Counted from the first letter of the stretch, positions 1-13,193 are shown. The stretch: 64,000 bases of DNA from Parietaria judaica (GCA_954871525.1 OX940865.1:26520420-26584419); one strand, 5' to 3'. Numbers and translations: made by a program. The notes: generated by a model from the sequence alone, not told the origin.

Positions 1-92
1 AAATCGTCTTTTATTACTTTTGTCGCTATTAAATGGGGTTGGGGCTATGCCTCCCCAGTTGAATAAAGGTTGAGGACTTATGCCGCTATTAT

Positions 93-137
<45 letters not shown>

Positions 138-239
138 CTTAGCAAACATAGCCTAAAAAATCCAAAACCAATTTGTTATACTGATGGAGTATTGTTCTAC
201 AATTTCTCAATTAGTATTTGGATAAATTCTTTAAATTTT
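1..239. repeat. AT-rich sequence with (AT)n microsatellite
   Basis: An uninterrupted AT dinucleotide run lies at about 95-134. I see no gene in the rest of this stretch. Confidence 0.8.
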
Positions 240-564
240 ATAATGAATATTGCTGCACGACCGAGGGACATTTCCGTGTGGACATTTCCGATTATCACGG
301 ATAAAGCCGATGGACATTTATGATTATACCGACATCAGATTTCATTTGCATTTTTTTGAATCAAAGATCAAGCCGAGATCATATTTCACCGCCGGACATT
401 TACGATATTCGAACCAAAGAATAAGCCGACATTGTATTTCATTAAGGTATATTTGCGATTTTCGAAGCAAAGATTAAGCCGACATCGTATTTTAGCAAGT
501 GACATTTCCAAGGGTCATTACCGATTATCACACTGCAAAGCCGAGGGACGCTTCCGATTACACC

Positions 565-735
565 AACATCGGATTTCATGGAGGGACCAAATATCACAGT
601 GGGTGTAAACTTGAAAAGTTTAAAATAGTACAAGAGAATGTGATGAACGAAAAACACTGATTTCTTTGGAAAATAATGTTATATATAAAATTGTACCCAT
701 ACCATCAAGCATTAAAGCCACTGTCAATGAACTTC
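565..735. repeat. interspersed block of about 190 bp, five copies
   Basis: A block beginning near GGAGGGACCA and ending near CACTGTCAATGAAC occurs at about 565-735, 2640-2830, 4915-5115, 5490-5690 and 6380-6585. Copies 3 and 4 run straight back into the tandem array, whereas copies 1, 2 and 5 continue into gene-like non-repeat DNA. This suggests the array and block were amplified together as larger segmental units. Confidence 0.75.
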
Positions 736-2783
736 GGTGCCAAAATTTAAGAATATATAATCAATATCAACCTTGCACACACTAACATCAAGTAAATTAA
801 GAAATCTCACTTCAAGAAAATTCAAAAATTTGATTCTTATAGAGAAATTTGTCAAGCAACAACTAAACAGGGACCAAGCTACGTCAATCCGATAAATAAT
901 CTTCGTCATGTAAATCTCTGAAATGAAGTAAATTTGTATACAAATATAGACAGTAACCGAAGGGCATCAAAGGGCGAAAACTGAATAAGAAACTTAAATG
1001 GATATCAATAAATGGACAAGTAACATCCTGTAAATTACAAATAACAAGAGATTTCAAAACATGAACCGTGTAAGCACTGATCAAGCTAACATATTTCTCA
1101 AAAAAACTTTCTCGCCTCAGTTTCAAACTTTTTCATATTCCAAACAAATAATATTTGCAAAATTAAGCCGACATCGTATTTCATCGAGGGACATTTTTTA
1201 TTATTACAGTGGTTATAAAGCCGAGAGACATTTTCGATTAAGCCGCATCGGATTTCCGAGGGACATTTGCGTTTTTCGAACCAAAGATCAAACCGAGATC
1301 TTATTTCACCGCGGAAAATTTACGATATTCGTACCAAAAAAATATGCCGACATCATATTTTATCAAGGGACATTTCCGAGGGTCATTTCTGATTATCACA
1401 GTGTAAAGCCGTGGGACATTTCCTAAGCCGACATCGTATTTTATCAAGGGACATTACCGATTTTGAACATTTCCAAGGATCATTTCTGATTATCACAGTG
1501 TAAAGCCGAGGGACATTTCCGATTAAGCCGACATTGTATTTATCAAGGGACATTACCGATTTTGAACATTTCCAGGGACATTTCTCATTATCACAGTGGC
1601 TATAGAGCCGAGGGACATTTCCGATTATTTTGACATCGTATTTCCGAGAGGCAGTTGCATTTGTCAAACCAAAGTTCAAGCCGAGATCATATTTCACCAC
1701 GGGACATTTACGATATTGAAACCAAAGAATAAGCGGACATCGTATTTCATCAAGGGACATTATATTTCCGATTATCACAGTGGGTATAAAGCCGAGGGAC
1801 GTTTCCGATTAAGCCGACATTGTATTTTATTAAGGGACATTTCCGAGGGACATTTCTCATTATCACAGTGGCTATAAAGCCGATGGACATTTCCAATTAT
1901 GCCGACATCGGATTTCCGAGGGGCATTTGCATTTGTCAAACCAAGCCGAGATCATAGACATTTACGATATTCAAACCAAAGAATAAGCCGACATCGTATT
2001 TCAGCAAGGGGCATTTCCGATTATCACAGTGGGTATAAAGCCGAGGGACGTTTCCGACTAAGCCGACATCGTATTTTATCAACGGACATTACCGATTTTG
2101 AACATTTCCGAGGGACATTTCTCATTATCACAGTGGCTATAAAGCCAAGGGACATTTCTGATTATGCCGACATCGGATTTTCGAGGGGCATTTGCATTTG
2201 TCAAACCAAAGATCAAGCCGAGATCATATTTCACCGCGGGACATTTACGATATTCAAACCAAAGAATAAGCCGATATCGTATTTCATCAAGGGACATTTC
2301 CGATTATCACAGTGGGTATAAAGCCGAGGGACGTTTCCGATTAAGCCGACACATTGTATTTTATTAAAGGACATTTCCGATTTTGAAAATTTCCGAGGGA
2401 CATTTCTCATTATAACAGTGGCTATAAAGCTGATGGACATTTCCGATTATGCCGACATCGGATTTCCGAGAGCATTTGCATTTGTCAAACCAAAGATCAA
2501 GCCGAGATCATATTTCATTGCGGGACATTTACGATATTCGAACCAAAGAATAAGCCGACATCGTATTTCATCGAAGGATATTTTCGAGGGAGCATTTCCA
2601 ATTATTATAGTAGGTATAAGCCGAGGGCCATTTCCGATTAAGCCGACGTCGATTTTTCATGGAGGGACCACATATCACAAACTTGAAAAGTTTAAAACAA
2701 TACAAGGGACTGTGATGAACTAACTAAAAGCACTGTGGTTTCTTCGGAAAAAGGGTGTTACCAATCAAATTGCACCCTTATCA

Positions 2784-3234
2784 TCACGCATTAAAGCCAA
2801 TGTCAATGAACTTAGTGGAAAACTTCAAGAATAAAGACTCCACTGTCAAAACATGTCTTCTATTATTCAATATTTCATGTTGCACTATCGCAGGCGTTCC
2901 AGAAATTGTCAGAGTTGGTTCTTTACAGGTAGGAATCTGCATAGATTTATAAAGTACATTTGATCCAAGAACAGGAAATCCAGAGAGTGAGAGATCCATA
3001 TATTCATGAAAAAGAAGAATAGACATACAGGATTAGATCCTTCTAAGGATCTTGCCCGAGAAAACGACAAATTTCCAGCCAAGAACGTAGCACCTCTCTA
3101 AAAGTTCTTCTGAGGATTATGTCCTTCGGCCGCCATTTACTAACAGATGAATCTGCAGTAGCAACCCATATGCTATCATCGTGCAATGCCAGTTTCTGAA
3201 TAGGGTGTTCCCCTTCTTCAAATGCTTCCGCCAC
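2784..3234 (-). pseudogene. WDR48/UAF1-like WD40 gene fragment, broken
   Basis: On the minus strand, 3234 to about 3115 reads EHPIQKLALHDDSIWVAT followed by DSSVSKW, which matches plant WDR48-like (UAF1 homologue) beta-propeller proteins. The match continues in another frame (AEGHNPQKNF, a TAG stop, then RGATFLAGNLSFSRAR) and after a gap resumes as KEPTLTISGTPAIVQHEIL and NNRRHVLT near 2850-2930. One frameshift (near 3120) and one nonsense codon are therefore visible, and nothing of the N-terminal propeller or C-terminal domain was found. The gap between the two blocks looks like a retained intron, so this is a DNA-level copy. WDR48 proteins are cofactors of USP1-type deubiquitinases. This fragment cannot encode one. 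Confidence 0.8.
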
Positions 3235-6200
3235 TGGCTATAGCCATCAAAGACGGATGAATTCACCGTGAGTGCATGAAAATTATTAGCTTACTTTATG
3301 AATTCTCAGAATTCGAGGTGCACTTAATTTCCCTTGTGTGAGGGGCAAAAAGCATCTTACAGTTTAAACCCCCCAAAAAATCAACGAACCTGCCAGTAGA
3401 ATCTAGAAGCAAAACCCTGATGTTATCTAAATGCCATCAATTAAAACAAGTAAATAGCATTTTGGTAATCTTCGACATGGATGAGAAAAACTCACTCTAA
3501 GAAACTGATTGAACCCAAATTGATGATCTAAAAAAAACACTGAACTTAATTGATATTAATATAAATCTAACGGAGAATACCTCAACAATGAGTCATTCAT
3601 CTAGCTTAAATAGACTAAATAGATCAAAAGACTAAATTGATATTTGCGATTTTCGAACCAAAGCTTAAGCCGACATTGTATTATATCAATGGACATTTCC
3701 GAGAGTCATTTCCGATCATCACATTGTAAAGCCGAGGGACATTTCCGATTACGCCGACATCGGATTTCCGAGGACAATTGCATTTTTTGAACCGTATGAC
3801 TAACAAGAGATTTCAAAACATGAACGGTGTTGTTAAGACCGATCAAGCTAAACATATTTCTCAAAAGAACTTTCTCGCCTCAGTTTCAAACTTTCTCATA
3901 ATCCAAACAAATAACTTTTGCAAAATTAAGCCAACATCATATTTCATCAAGGGACATTTCCGATTATCACAGTGGTTATAAAGCCGAGAGACATTTTCGA
4001 TTAAGCGGACATCGGATTCCCGAGGGACATTTGCGTTTTCCGAACCAAAGATCAAGCCGAGATCTTATTTCACCGCGGGACATTTACGATATTCGTACCA
4101 AAAAAATAAGCCGACATTTATTTCATCGAGGTACCATTTGCGATTTTCAAACCAAAGATTAAGCCGACATCGTATTTTATAAAGGGACATTTCCGAGGGT
4201 CATTTCTGATTATCACAGTGTAAAGCCGAGGGACATTTCCGATTAAGCCGACATCGTATTTTATCAAGGGACATTCCGATTTTGAACATTTCCGAGGGAC
4301 ATTTCTGATTATCACAGTGGCTATAAAGCCGAGGGACATTTCCGATTATGCCGACATCCGATTTCCGAGGGGCATTTGCATTTGTCAAACCAAAGTTCAA
4401 GCCGAGATCATATTTCACCGCGGGACATTTACTATATTCCAACTAAAGAATAAGCCGACATCTATTTTATCAAGGGACATTTTCGAGGGACATTTACATT
4501 TTTCGAACCGAAGATCAAGCCGAAATCTTATTTCACAGCGGGACATTTACGATATTAGTACCAAAAAATTAAGCCGACATTTATTCCATTGAGGTACCAT
4601 TTACGATTTTCAAACCAAAGATTAAGCCGACATCGTATTTTATCAAGGGACATTTCCGATGTTGAACATTTCCGAGGGACATTTCTGATTATGCCGACAT
4701 CCGATTTCCGAGAGGCATTTGCATTTGTCAAACCAAAGTTCAAGCCGAGATCACATTTCACCGCGGGACATTTACAATATTCGAACTAAAGAATAAGCCG
4801 ACATCGTATTTCATCAAGGGACATTTTCGAGGGACATTTTCGATTATCACAGTGGGTATAAAGCCGAGGGCCATTTCCGATTATCACAGTGGGTATAAAG
4901 CCAAGGGCCATTTCCTATTAAGCCGACGTCGGTTTTTCATGGAGGGACCACATATCACAGCGAGTATAAACTTGAAAAGTTTGAAACATCAAGTAAATGA
5001 TCACAGTGGGTATACAAGGGACTGTGATGAACTAAAAGCACCGTGGTTTCTTCGGGAAAATGTGTTATCAATCAAACTACACCCTTATCATCACGCATTA
5101 AAGTCACTGTCAATGAACCAAAGATTAAGCCGACATCGTATTTTATCAAGGGACATTTCCGAGGGTCATTTCTGATTATCACAGTGTAAAGCCGAGGGAC
5201 ATTTCCGACTAAGCCGACATCGTATTTTATCAAGGGACATTCCGATTTTGAACATTTCCGAGGGACAATTCTCATTATCACAGTGGCTATAAAGCCGAGG
5301 GACATTTCCGATTATGCCGACATCCGATTTCCGAGGGGCATTTGCATTTGTCAAACCAAAGTTCAAGCCGAGATCATATTTCCCCGCGGGACATTTACGA
5401 TATTCGAACTAAAGAATAAGCCGACATCGTATTTCATCAAGGGACATTTCCGATTATCACAGTGGGTATATAAAGCCGAGGGCCATTTCCGATTAAGCCG
5501 ACGTCGGTTTTTCATGGAGGGACCACATCACAGTAAGTATAAACTTGAAAAGTTTAAAACATCGTGGGTATACAAGGGACTGTGGATGAACTAAAAGCAC
5601 CGTGGTTTCTTCGGGAAAGGGTGTTATCAATCAAACTGCACCCTTATCATCACGCATTAAAGTCACTGTCAATGAACCAATGATTAAGCCGACATCGTAT
5701 TTTATCAAGGGTCACAGTGTAAAGCCGAGGGGCTATTCCGACTAAGCCGACATCGTATTTTATCAAAGGACATTACAGATTTTGAACATTTCCGATTAAG
5801 CCGACATCGTATCTTATCAAGGGACATTACCGATTTTGAACATTTCCGAGGGACATTTCTCATTATCACAGTGGCTATAAAGCCGAGGGACATTACCGAT
5901 TATGCCGACATCGGATTTCCGAGAGGCATTTGCATTTGTCAAACCAAAGATCAAGCCGATATCATATTTCACCGCGGGACATTTACGATATTCAAACCAA
6001 AGAATAAGCCGACATCGTATTTCTTTCGAGGGACATTTCCGATTATCACAATGGGTAAAAAGCCGAGGGACATTTCTGATTAAGCCGACATCGTATTTTA
6101 TTAAGGGACATTTCCGATTTTGAACATTTCCGAGGGACATTTCTCATTATCACAGTGGCTATAAAGCCGAGGGACATTTCCGATTATGCCGACATCGGAT

Positions 6201-6599
6201 TTCCGAGGGGCATTTGCATTTGTCAAACCAAAGTTCAAGCCGAGATCATATTTCACCGCGGGACATTAACGATATTCGAACTAAAGAATAAGCCGACATC
6301 ATATTTCATCAAGGGACATTTTCGAGGGACATTTCCGATTATTACAGTGGGTATAAAGCCGAGGGCCATTACTGATTAAGCTGACGTCGGTTTTTCATGG
6401 AGGGACCACATATCACAGTGAGTATAAACTTGAAAAGTTTAAAACATCAAGTAAATGATCACAGAGGGTATACAAGGGACTGTGATGAACTAAAAGCACC
6501 GTGGTTTCTTCGCGAAAGGGTGTTATCAATCAAACTGCACCCTCATTATCACGCATTAAAGCCACTGTCAATGAACTTGTGGAAAAATTTAAGAACAAA

Positions 6600-7248
6600 G
6601 ACTCCGCATACACCTTGCACACATTGATCTTATTAGCACCAAGTAAATTAAGAAATCTCATTTCCTTAATTACGTAAAATAAGAAATCTCACTACAAGGA
6701 AATTCAGAACTTTGATTCTTATAGAAAAGTTCGTGAAGCACTACCCAATCAGATACCGGATCAATAAACTTGGTCATGCAAGTAAATTTGTATACGAATA
6801 TAAGCATCAAACGGGCGAAACACGAATAAGGAAACCCTAAATGGAGATCCATAACAGGACGATTAACATCAGGTAAATTACAGCAATCGATTTCAAACAT
6901 GGATGGTGTAAGCACCGATCAAGCCAAACATAGTTCCCAATTTCCAACTTTCTCGCCTCAATTTCCAACTTCCTCGGTCTCCAAACAAATATCATCGCAA
7001 AATTGAGCAGGAATCAGAGATTTCTTACATGAACGAAGTTGTTTTCGCAAGCAGGCATTTCGGGGGAAGCATCGTCATGGTTCACTGTGTCGGCCGGATG
7101 AGCCGAGCTCGAGAGAAACCGCCACAGCCAGAAAGAAGTGTTTCTCCATCGATTGCGGAGAAGAAGAAAGGATTCTAGGGTTCCGGAGAAGCGAGAGAAG
7201 AATGCGAGTGATTCTTTCTGATTATATTCTCTCTCTCTCTCTCTCTAT
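6600..7248 (-). other. relic of a gene 5' end: leader exon and first-intron DNA
   Basis: Read on the minus strand, about 7200-7020 looks like a transcribed leader (CT-rich start, a short frame opening at an ATG near 7152, then a good GT donor in TCATGTAAGAAAT near 7034). The following DNA down to about 6600 is non-coding and is repeated, diverged, at about 740-1170 and 3780-3940. It may be the original first exon and intron of the gene that supplied the WDR48-like fragment, but no coding link shows this. A (CT)n run lies at about 7228-7248. Confidence 0.4.
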
Positions 7249-8435
7249 TTTATAGAATTGGAAACTTCTCGCTATTAAATGTTGCAACGGATATATTTTA
7301 TAGAATTGGAAACTACTGAAGTGAACCTTAATGACTAAGAATACGAATGTTATCTTATTTTTTTTTTTTTCTAGTAAAATATATTAAGTATTTGAAATAT
7401 TAAAATATTGAATTGAGTAATATAGTGTATAATAATGTAATTAAAAATAAATATATCACTATGGAATTCGACAATTACTCAATTTCTGATGTTCCTCAAA
7501 TTTTATAGTTGAATAAGATGATACATATTATGAAAAGTTTTTAAAAATGGCTATCAATTAATTAGTTGTTTAACTTTAATGTAATATTTTGTAAAAAAAC
7601 ATTAATTATAATTGTGAAAAATATTTTGTAACAATAGAGATTCTGGAAAATAAGATAAATAATATTATTAAACTCAGCCTACTCTTTAACATATTAAGGT
7701 ATAGTGGAACCTGATTGGCACTATCTTTCACTCCTTTGACTTTCAACATTTACTTAAAGATAGTTATTTAAAATATAGTTCAACATTCTTTCTACACTTA
7801 TTTAAAAATAGTTCATAAAGATGTGAAGTAATGATTTAATTCAACATTCATTCTAAATTTTTTGCATGGTGAAATTAAGAAATTGAAGCTTCGCCAAGTC
7901 CTTAATGACGGATCATATCTAATTATAATTATAGAAAAATAATCATAAAGTATGAGAGAAAAATAATAATTTTTTTTAGGATGACGATGCATATCACATT
8001 GGATAAAAGTGAGAGACCAAATGTTCAATCTTGTTTCTCACTTGTTGTTTTGTGAGAATAGTGTAAATTGGAATTAAAAATAAGCCACATTCTATATTCA
8101 GAAGCCAACAACATTAAAATAATAAACAAAAATCCTCGTCTAATCTGAAAAATCAATAGTTTTCTTGCAAATTAAGTGTAAGCATCAAGTAGTATAAAAA
8201 GTCAAATAAAACAAACCTTTTTGTATTTGTATACATATTTCAGTGCAAAAGTACCCTTAGAAGCAACAAGACCTATTTTCTGCCCAAAGTTTTCCTACTC
8301 GTCCTTAGCTCTTCAACAACACTTCTAAGCTGACTTAAGACTTTCCCTCAGAAAAGAAGAATAAAAAATCAGTGGAAAAACTCTGAATGTAAAATAAGAT
8401 TTTTTTTTCTCCAAAATGTTAAAGAAAATGTGATA
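7249..8435. other. AT-rich intergenic DNA
   Basis: No reading frame, RNA gene or repeat could be supported here. The stretch ends with the AAGAT target-site copy (8436-8440) of the gypsy element. Confidence 0.6.
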
Positions 8436-8440
8436 AAGAT

Positions 8441-9715
8441 TGTTGATGCCGTTTTTTGGATCAAACACTGTTGCGGCCCAATTGTTGGTGTTGGGCCGGG
8501 CCCAATGTCGTTTTGTGGACTTTTGGTGGGCTTATGATGACTTGTGTTGGGTTTGTAGGCCCTATTGCGGGGATGACAGATTCTTTCCCCCTTCTTGGTG
8601 TGTATGATACGGATTCCGAGTGAAGTCCCTGGTACTGAGATCTAAACGTATCGTTCGCCGTTCGTGATCCGGCGATCCGGGGATACTCACTACCTGTTAC
8701 CTCCAGGCCAGGAATGGACTAGGCCCGGGTTACAGGTTTGGGCTCCTCACAAGATCGGGTTCCCACGAACGGGAGAGTGTGTTTGATCCAGCAATGAATC
8801 TCAGGAGATTGGACCCTCGGCCCGTGAAGTCAATCCTAGTCTGGGTCCTACAGACTGTTCACAAAGTCACGATATCTATGAAAGATACGGACTGGGAAAC
8901 AGAACGGGTTCCGCACAGAGCTAGAATTAAGACAGGCGGGGTCGTCAATCATCCCGGGATTCTCTCCAGAGGTTCCCCTCGGGTTGATCTATTGAAAATA
9001 TTTCTCCGAAACTTCCGCTTTCTCTCAATTTCTGGACCTGGCAAAAGAATACCCGAGGTCAGGGAAAACAGGGGGAATACCCCCTGATTCACCTCCGACG
9101 CTCAACATTAGTGGAATATTTTAGGGGGAGGCTAGTTTATAGGGAGTAGAGAGAGGCTCGAGAGAATTTGGTCGAGTTCCGATGCCTTCCGGTTTGAATG
9201 AACCGAGCTCCCTTTTATAAGGGAATCCGAGGACTAAAACGCAATTATCTCCCGCTTCTGGAGGCCCCTGAAGAAAATAAATATAGTTTTTTGGGTCCTC
9301 GGAGTGAGATCTTTCCAACGCCACCAAAATCAGCCCGATCCGACGCTCCACGCGCCCACACGCGCGGGATTTGTGGGGCTGCATCAGTTCACTCGCGCGA
9401 GTGAAGGGCTGTGGGCCCTGATGACGTGGGCAGGCTGACGCGCGCGGGCTGACGTCATCTCTGGCGCACATGTGGGCCTGTGGGCCCCCCAAGGTGTTTC
9501 CGAAGTGTTTTTTCGCTCCCGAGCTCGTCCCGCGTCCGTTTTTCACAAATTTTATGTCGTTTTTGAGTATCTTGATATTTTTAGGAACATCTAGACACTT
9601 TATTTTACGAAAACGGGCCTCCGGAGGGTGTTTTGTATTAAAACTGACTTAATTAATTAATAATTTTTCTTTTATTAATTTATTTTTAAATCAATCCCGG
9701 GAATTACCCGTAACA
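8441..9715 (-). repeat. gypsy 3' LTR (left copy)
   Basis: 1275 bp, TG...CA bounded, with the same length as the right copy. Differences seen by eye against the right copy are single substitutions near 8685, 8851, 8978, 9132 and 9631. Small frames inside the LTR are present in both copies and show no family resemblance. Confidence 0.95.
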
Positions 9716-9730
9716 TTAACCCCCCAGTTT
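9716..9730 (-). other. terminal polypurine tract of the gypsy element
   Basis: On the minus strand AAACTGGGGGGTTAA abuts the 3' LTR directly, which is the expected position for the plus-strand primer. The same core is repeated at 14200-14212. Confidence 0.75.
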
Positions 9731-10032
9731 CGCGGGAATTTAAAATTTCCGGGAAACTATAAATCCAAGGTGGGCCCTTTCATTTGTGAATAATCGGAAC
9801 GGCGCGCGGCTTACGGAATTTACCAAAGTAAGTTTTTATTTTATTTTTTAAACTTACATAACTTTTGTTTCCGTTAACCTTTTTATATGCCGTTTGTTCT
9901 GGTTCATTATTTTTTCAACGAACCTTACCGTGTGCGGGCTCAGCGACACGGATTTCGAGGCATTTTTCACGAAAATACGTCGAAAAAGAGTCGAATTTTT
10001 TTAAAATCGACCCCTTTTTTCTCTCGAACCCG

Positions 10033-13000
10033 ATGGAGAACCGGGGAAAATCAACTCCAGCCACCACGCCGGAGCTGGCCGTTGCCGGAGAGAACCACCA
10101 TCGTGGTCGGCATCGTCCGGCGAGCTCGTCGGAGTCGATGAGCTGTTTGGGTGGTGGGGAGGAGATCCGACGTGACGAGCAGCCACGATCGCGTGGGTCT
10201 GGCGAGGTCGGGATCGCCATGGCCTCTGCGGCGATGCTCGCCGTCGGCGGAGGCGGGTCGCCTGACGACCGGGGAGGCAAGGCGAGCTCGTCTGTGGTGG
10301 CGGCGAGCGACGGCGTGGCCGGAGGAGCTGGGGATGGCCGGATTTCTTCGCGTGGGTCTGAGGCGGCCGAAATCACTCCGGGCTCTACGGCGGCGCTCGT
10401 CGTCGGCAGGGAAGGGTCGTGTGGTGACCGGGAGGCTGAGGCGACCTCGTCTGTGGAGGTGGTGTGCGACGGCGTGGCCGGAGAAACCGGCAGTGGCCTT
10501 CGTCGGTGTGCAGGGCCCGTGGGGGTCTCCGATCTGCCCTCTGTGGGTCCCAGCAGCCCTGGGTCGGTCCCGGGGAGGTCCCACGACGGTCACCGGATTC
10601 CGGCGACTCCGGAGAGGCGGCCCCCAGGCGATGGCAGCGGTGTTTGGCGGATTCCGGCGAGTTTTCCGGCCCGTGGTACGTCTCGGGGTGTGTCCGTGGG
10701 CCCTCTCTCGTATGTGACTATGTCAGGGTGGGCCCACAACGATGGGATCACTGCCTCGGTGTTTTCTAATAACGTTCGGGGATCATCGTCTGACTTTTTC
10801 GGTCTTCCAGATTTCTGGCGAGCCTGTGTCAGTGGCCTTCGAGCTATGTTACCTGGCTTGGGAACAGGAGTTGGATCTCAAGTTCCCATGTTTCTGCCAT
10901 CGGGGTCGTTCTTTTCCGGGCCTGGGCCCAGGAGTTTTTTAAGCAGGCCCCTGTCGGCTGATTCGATCCGAGTGTCGTCTTTCACCTCCCGAGAGGTTCG
11001 CGACGATTTACCAAGTTCGTCGAATTCGACGGCTGGAACACCAGTCTCTGACACGATTTTTCGGCGAAATTTGCTGGTTGGTTCGGGAGCGGATTTGAGA
11101 TCCCCCGGCGTGAGTGTAAATATTCGTAGAGTTGTTGCAGGTACTTATCGTGAGGCCGTTGACGCGGATGGACTGCGTCATAGAGCCGACATAGCAGGCG
11201 GGTCATGCCCGATTTTTTATAGGATCGTTAGGAGGCGGATTGAGCGTGTGAGCCGTGAGCGCTCAAGGTTCTGGTTCGATCCTCCATTAGATTTTTCGGA
11301 TATTGACATCCCGAGTGTTGTTACTCCCCGGGAGCTTGATGCTTTTTTTCGGGTTGAGCGCATTGTCCCCGTTGAGGGGGTTTGTGCACCGTTAGAGGGG
11401 TCGGTCCCCAGTCGACCGCGTGCAGGGATGGTAGCGGTACCTTTAGAGAGCATTCGACTGGGTTTTTCCTTGCCGGCTCCGCCTCTCTTAGAGAATCTTC
11501 TGGTGTTGCTGGGTCTGCATCCGATCCAGCTTAGCCCTGATGCCTGTCAATATGCCGCAGGATGCTATTCGATGTGGCGCGAGGGAACCGGCGGTGAGCT
11601 GTCTGCGGACCAATTTCTCAGACTTTTCACGTTCCGCCCCTTTTGGGGTATAGGAGGGTTCGAGAACTGGTTCGTCCCTGATCCAGTCACGGGTTTCCGT
11701 GTCGCGGGTGCCTATCAGTGTTCAAATCTGGGCTGGCACAATCGTTGGGTGTGGGTTCCGAGCACTTATCTAGGGTCAGTGCCACGACGCTTTGGAACTC
11801 TCCTGCCACGCCTGAATCCGGTCTCCAGGGATAGGGGTCTCGTTAATTATTTTATGACGAGATCTGCAGTCCCTGGATTTTTTGCCTCCTACTTGAAGAG
11901 GTCGGTGTGGGCGTGGTCTGGATGGATACGGAGTCGTCGTATGACCGAGATGCCTCTAGGTCTTGAGACGGAGTCTAGTCGTTCGCACGGTCTCTTTTCT
12001 CTTTCTCTATTCGCGGCGATTGTTCATCATTTTTTGGATTTTTATTTTTATTTTTTGTATTCTAACGCAACTTCCTTTTTTGCAGGCATGGATCGCGAAA
12101 GAAGTGGTGCAATAAGGAGGTCCTCTCCGTCGGTGTCGACCACCCCCCTCTCCGGCCGTCGTCCCCGGCGGACGACGCGTCGCAATAGCGGATCAACCTC
12201 CGGAGGCCGGAGGGCGGCGGAGATAGCTACCCCTGAGGAACCTGCCCCTGTTCCTCCTGTGACGGCTCCGTTCCTGGCCCAAGGGCCGTTGCAGGGACGC
12301 CCGTGGTATGAGCCGAACATTTTCGAGTTTGCCCCTCCTATGGGGGAAATTTCTTCTGCAGGACGTGCGGTGCCACTGGTATGCGTCTTTTGATATTTCG
12401 GCCTTCATATAGTACTTTGGACTTTTTTCATCATGTGAATTTCTCCTTTCTTTTGTTTGTGCAGGTTCCGTCAGTATTCGAGCGAGGTGGGACCAGCACT
12501 GCGGGTCTTACGAGGGATTCGTGTTACGACTCTCTCCGCACGCAAGAAGTCACCGGCCTCCATGGAAGGGTTATTTCTGCTGAGCGGGAGTGTTGGGAAG
12601 TTCGTTCCCAACTAGAGATGACCCGGGGCGGGATGAGTCTCGCCCTACAGCAGGAGGGACGTGAGCGTGCCCTTGGTGATATATCCCGAGGCTCGGTTGA
12701 GTATCATAGCGTCGTCCGGGCGCTAGCGGAGGCAGGGGAGCGTATATCCGAACTGGAGGCTGAGGTCGCCCGGGTTCAGGTTTCTACGAACCAGCTGGCT
12801 GATACACGTTTCTGGGATGGTTTCGTCAGGTGCTTCTGTTCTCTCCTGATGGCGAATCTGGGTACGCATCTTTCTACCTCGTTCGTGAATGAGGATGCTA
12901 CAATCCCCGAGGCCGTTCGCGTCTCTCTTCAGCCCATTATTGCCTCGATTCCCCCGCCCCTTCAGGTCGCGGACTTTGAAGTTCCGATCTTGCCCCAGGG

Positions 13001-13193
13001 GTACCAGCAGGTTGATTTCCCGGCAGGGGCCCAGGGAGGTCAGGGTTTGAGTGCGAACAGCGCTGTGGCCGGCGGTGGCAACCATTTTCAGGGCATCGAT
13101 TTGGCTTTCAACGCTCCTGCACATGGCGTTGATGGAGTAGTCGAGGGCGGTGACCAGACTGGTCTAGATGGACAGGACGTCGCCGAGACATGA
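10033..13193 (+). CDS. antisense ORF of the Tat element (transposase_28 / plant-mobile-like), spliced
   Basis: This gene runs opposite to gag-pol between integrase and the 3' LTR. The open frame reaches back to 9865, but the first plausible ATG is 10033. The first 400 or so codons are GC-rich and low complexity. A conserved globular part follows from about 11210, including RLGFSLPAPPLLENLLVLLG, which resembles the 'putative gypsy type transposon' (transposase_28) family found in Tat antisense ORFs. A clean phase-0 intron is visible at 12379-12464 (CTG|GTATGC ... TGTGCAG|GTTCCG), and a likelier-than-not phase-1 intron at about 11990-12085 (CACG|GTCTC ... TTTGCAG|GCATG). The last exon (12465-13193) carries a probable coiled coil, including VRALAEAGERISELEAEVAR. 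Its function in this lineage is unknown. The start and first intron are uncertain. Confidence 0.75.

Larger units (their letters stand above)
240..6560. repeat. hierarchical tandem-repeat field (minisatellite-like)
   Basis: The region is built from a short degenerate motif, roughly AAGCCGA then GGGACATTTCCGA, recurring every 30-45 bp. These sub-units are arranged into a higher-order unit of about 280-300 bp: the same landmark recurs at 2051, 2334 and 2631. The higher-order unit contains recognisable segments such as GGGGCATTTGCATTTG and TTATCACAGTGG. The field is interrupted at about 565-1170, 2640-3940 and 4915-5690 by non-array blocks related to each other and to 6380-7000. The many small open frames here are by-products of the repeats in several frames and on both strands, not genes. 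Confidence 0.9.

Noticed and set aside
240..6560. Regularly spaced short repeats resembling a CRISPR array, or tandem small protein genes
   Set aside because: Spacing and repeat sequence are irregular, there is no cas context, and the host is a plant. The open frames arise on both strands and in several frames from the repeat itself.
9121..9546. 141-codon frame in each gypsy LTR (also at 21215-21640)
   Set aside because: It lies wholly in the LTR, is identical in both copies simply because the LTRs are, and shows no recognisable domain.
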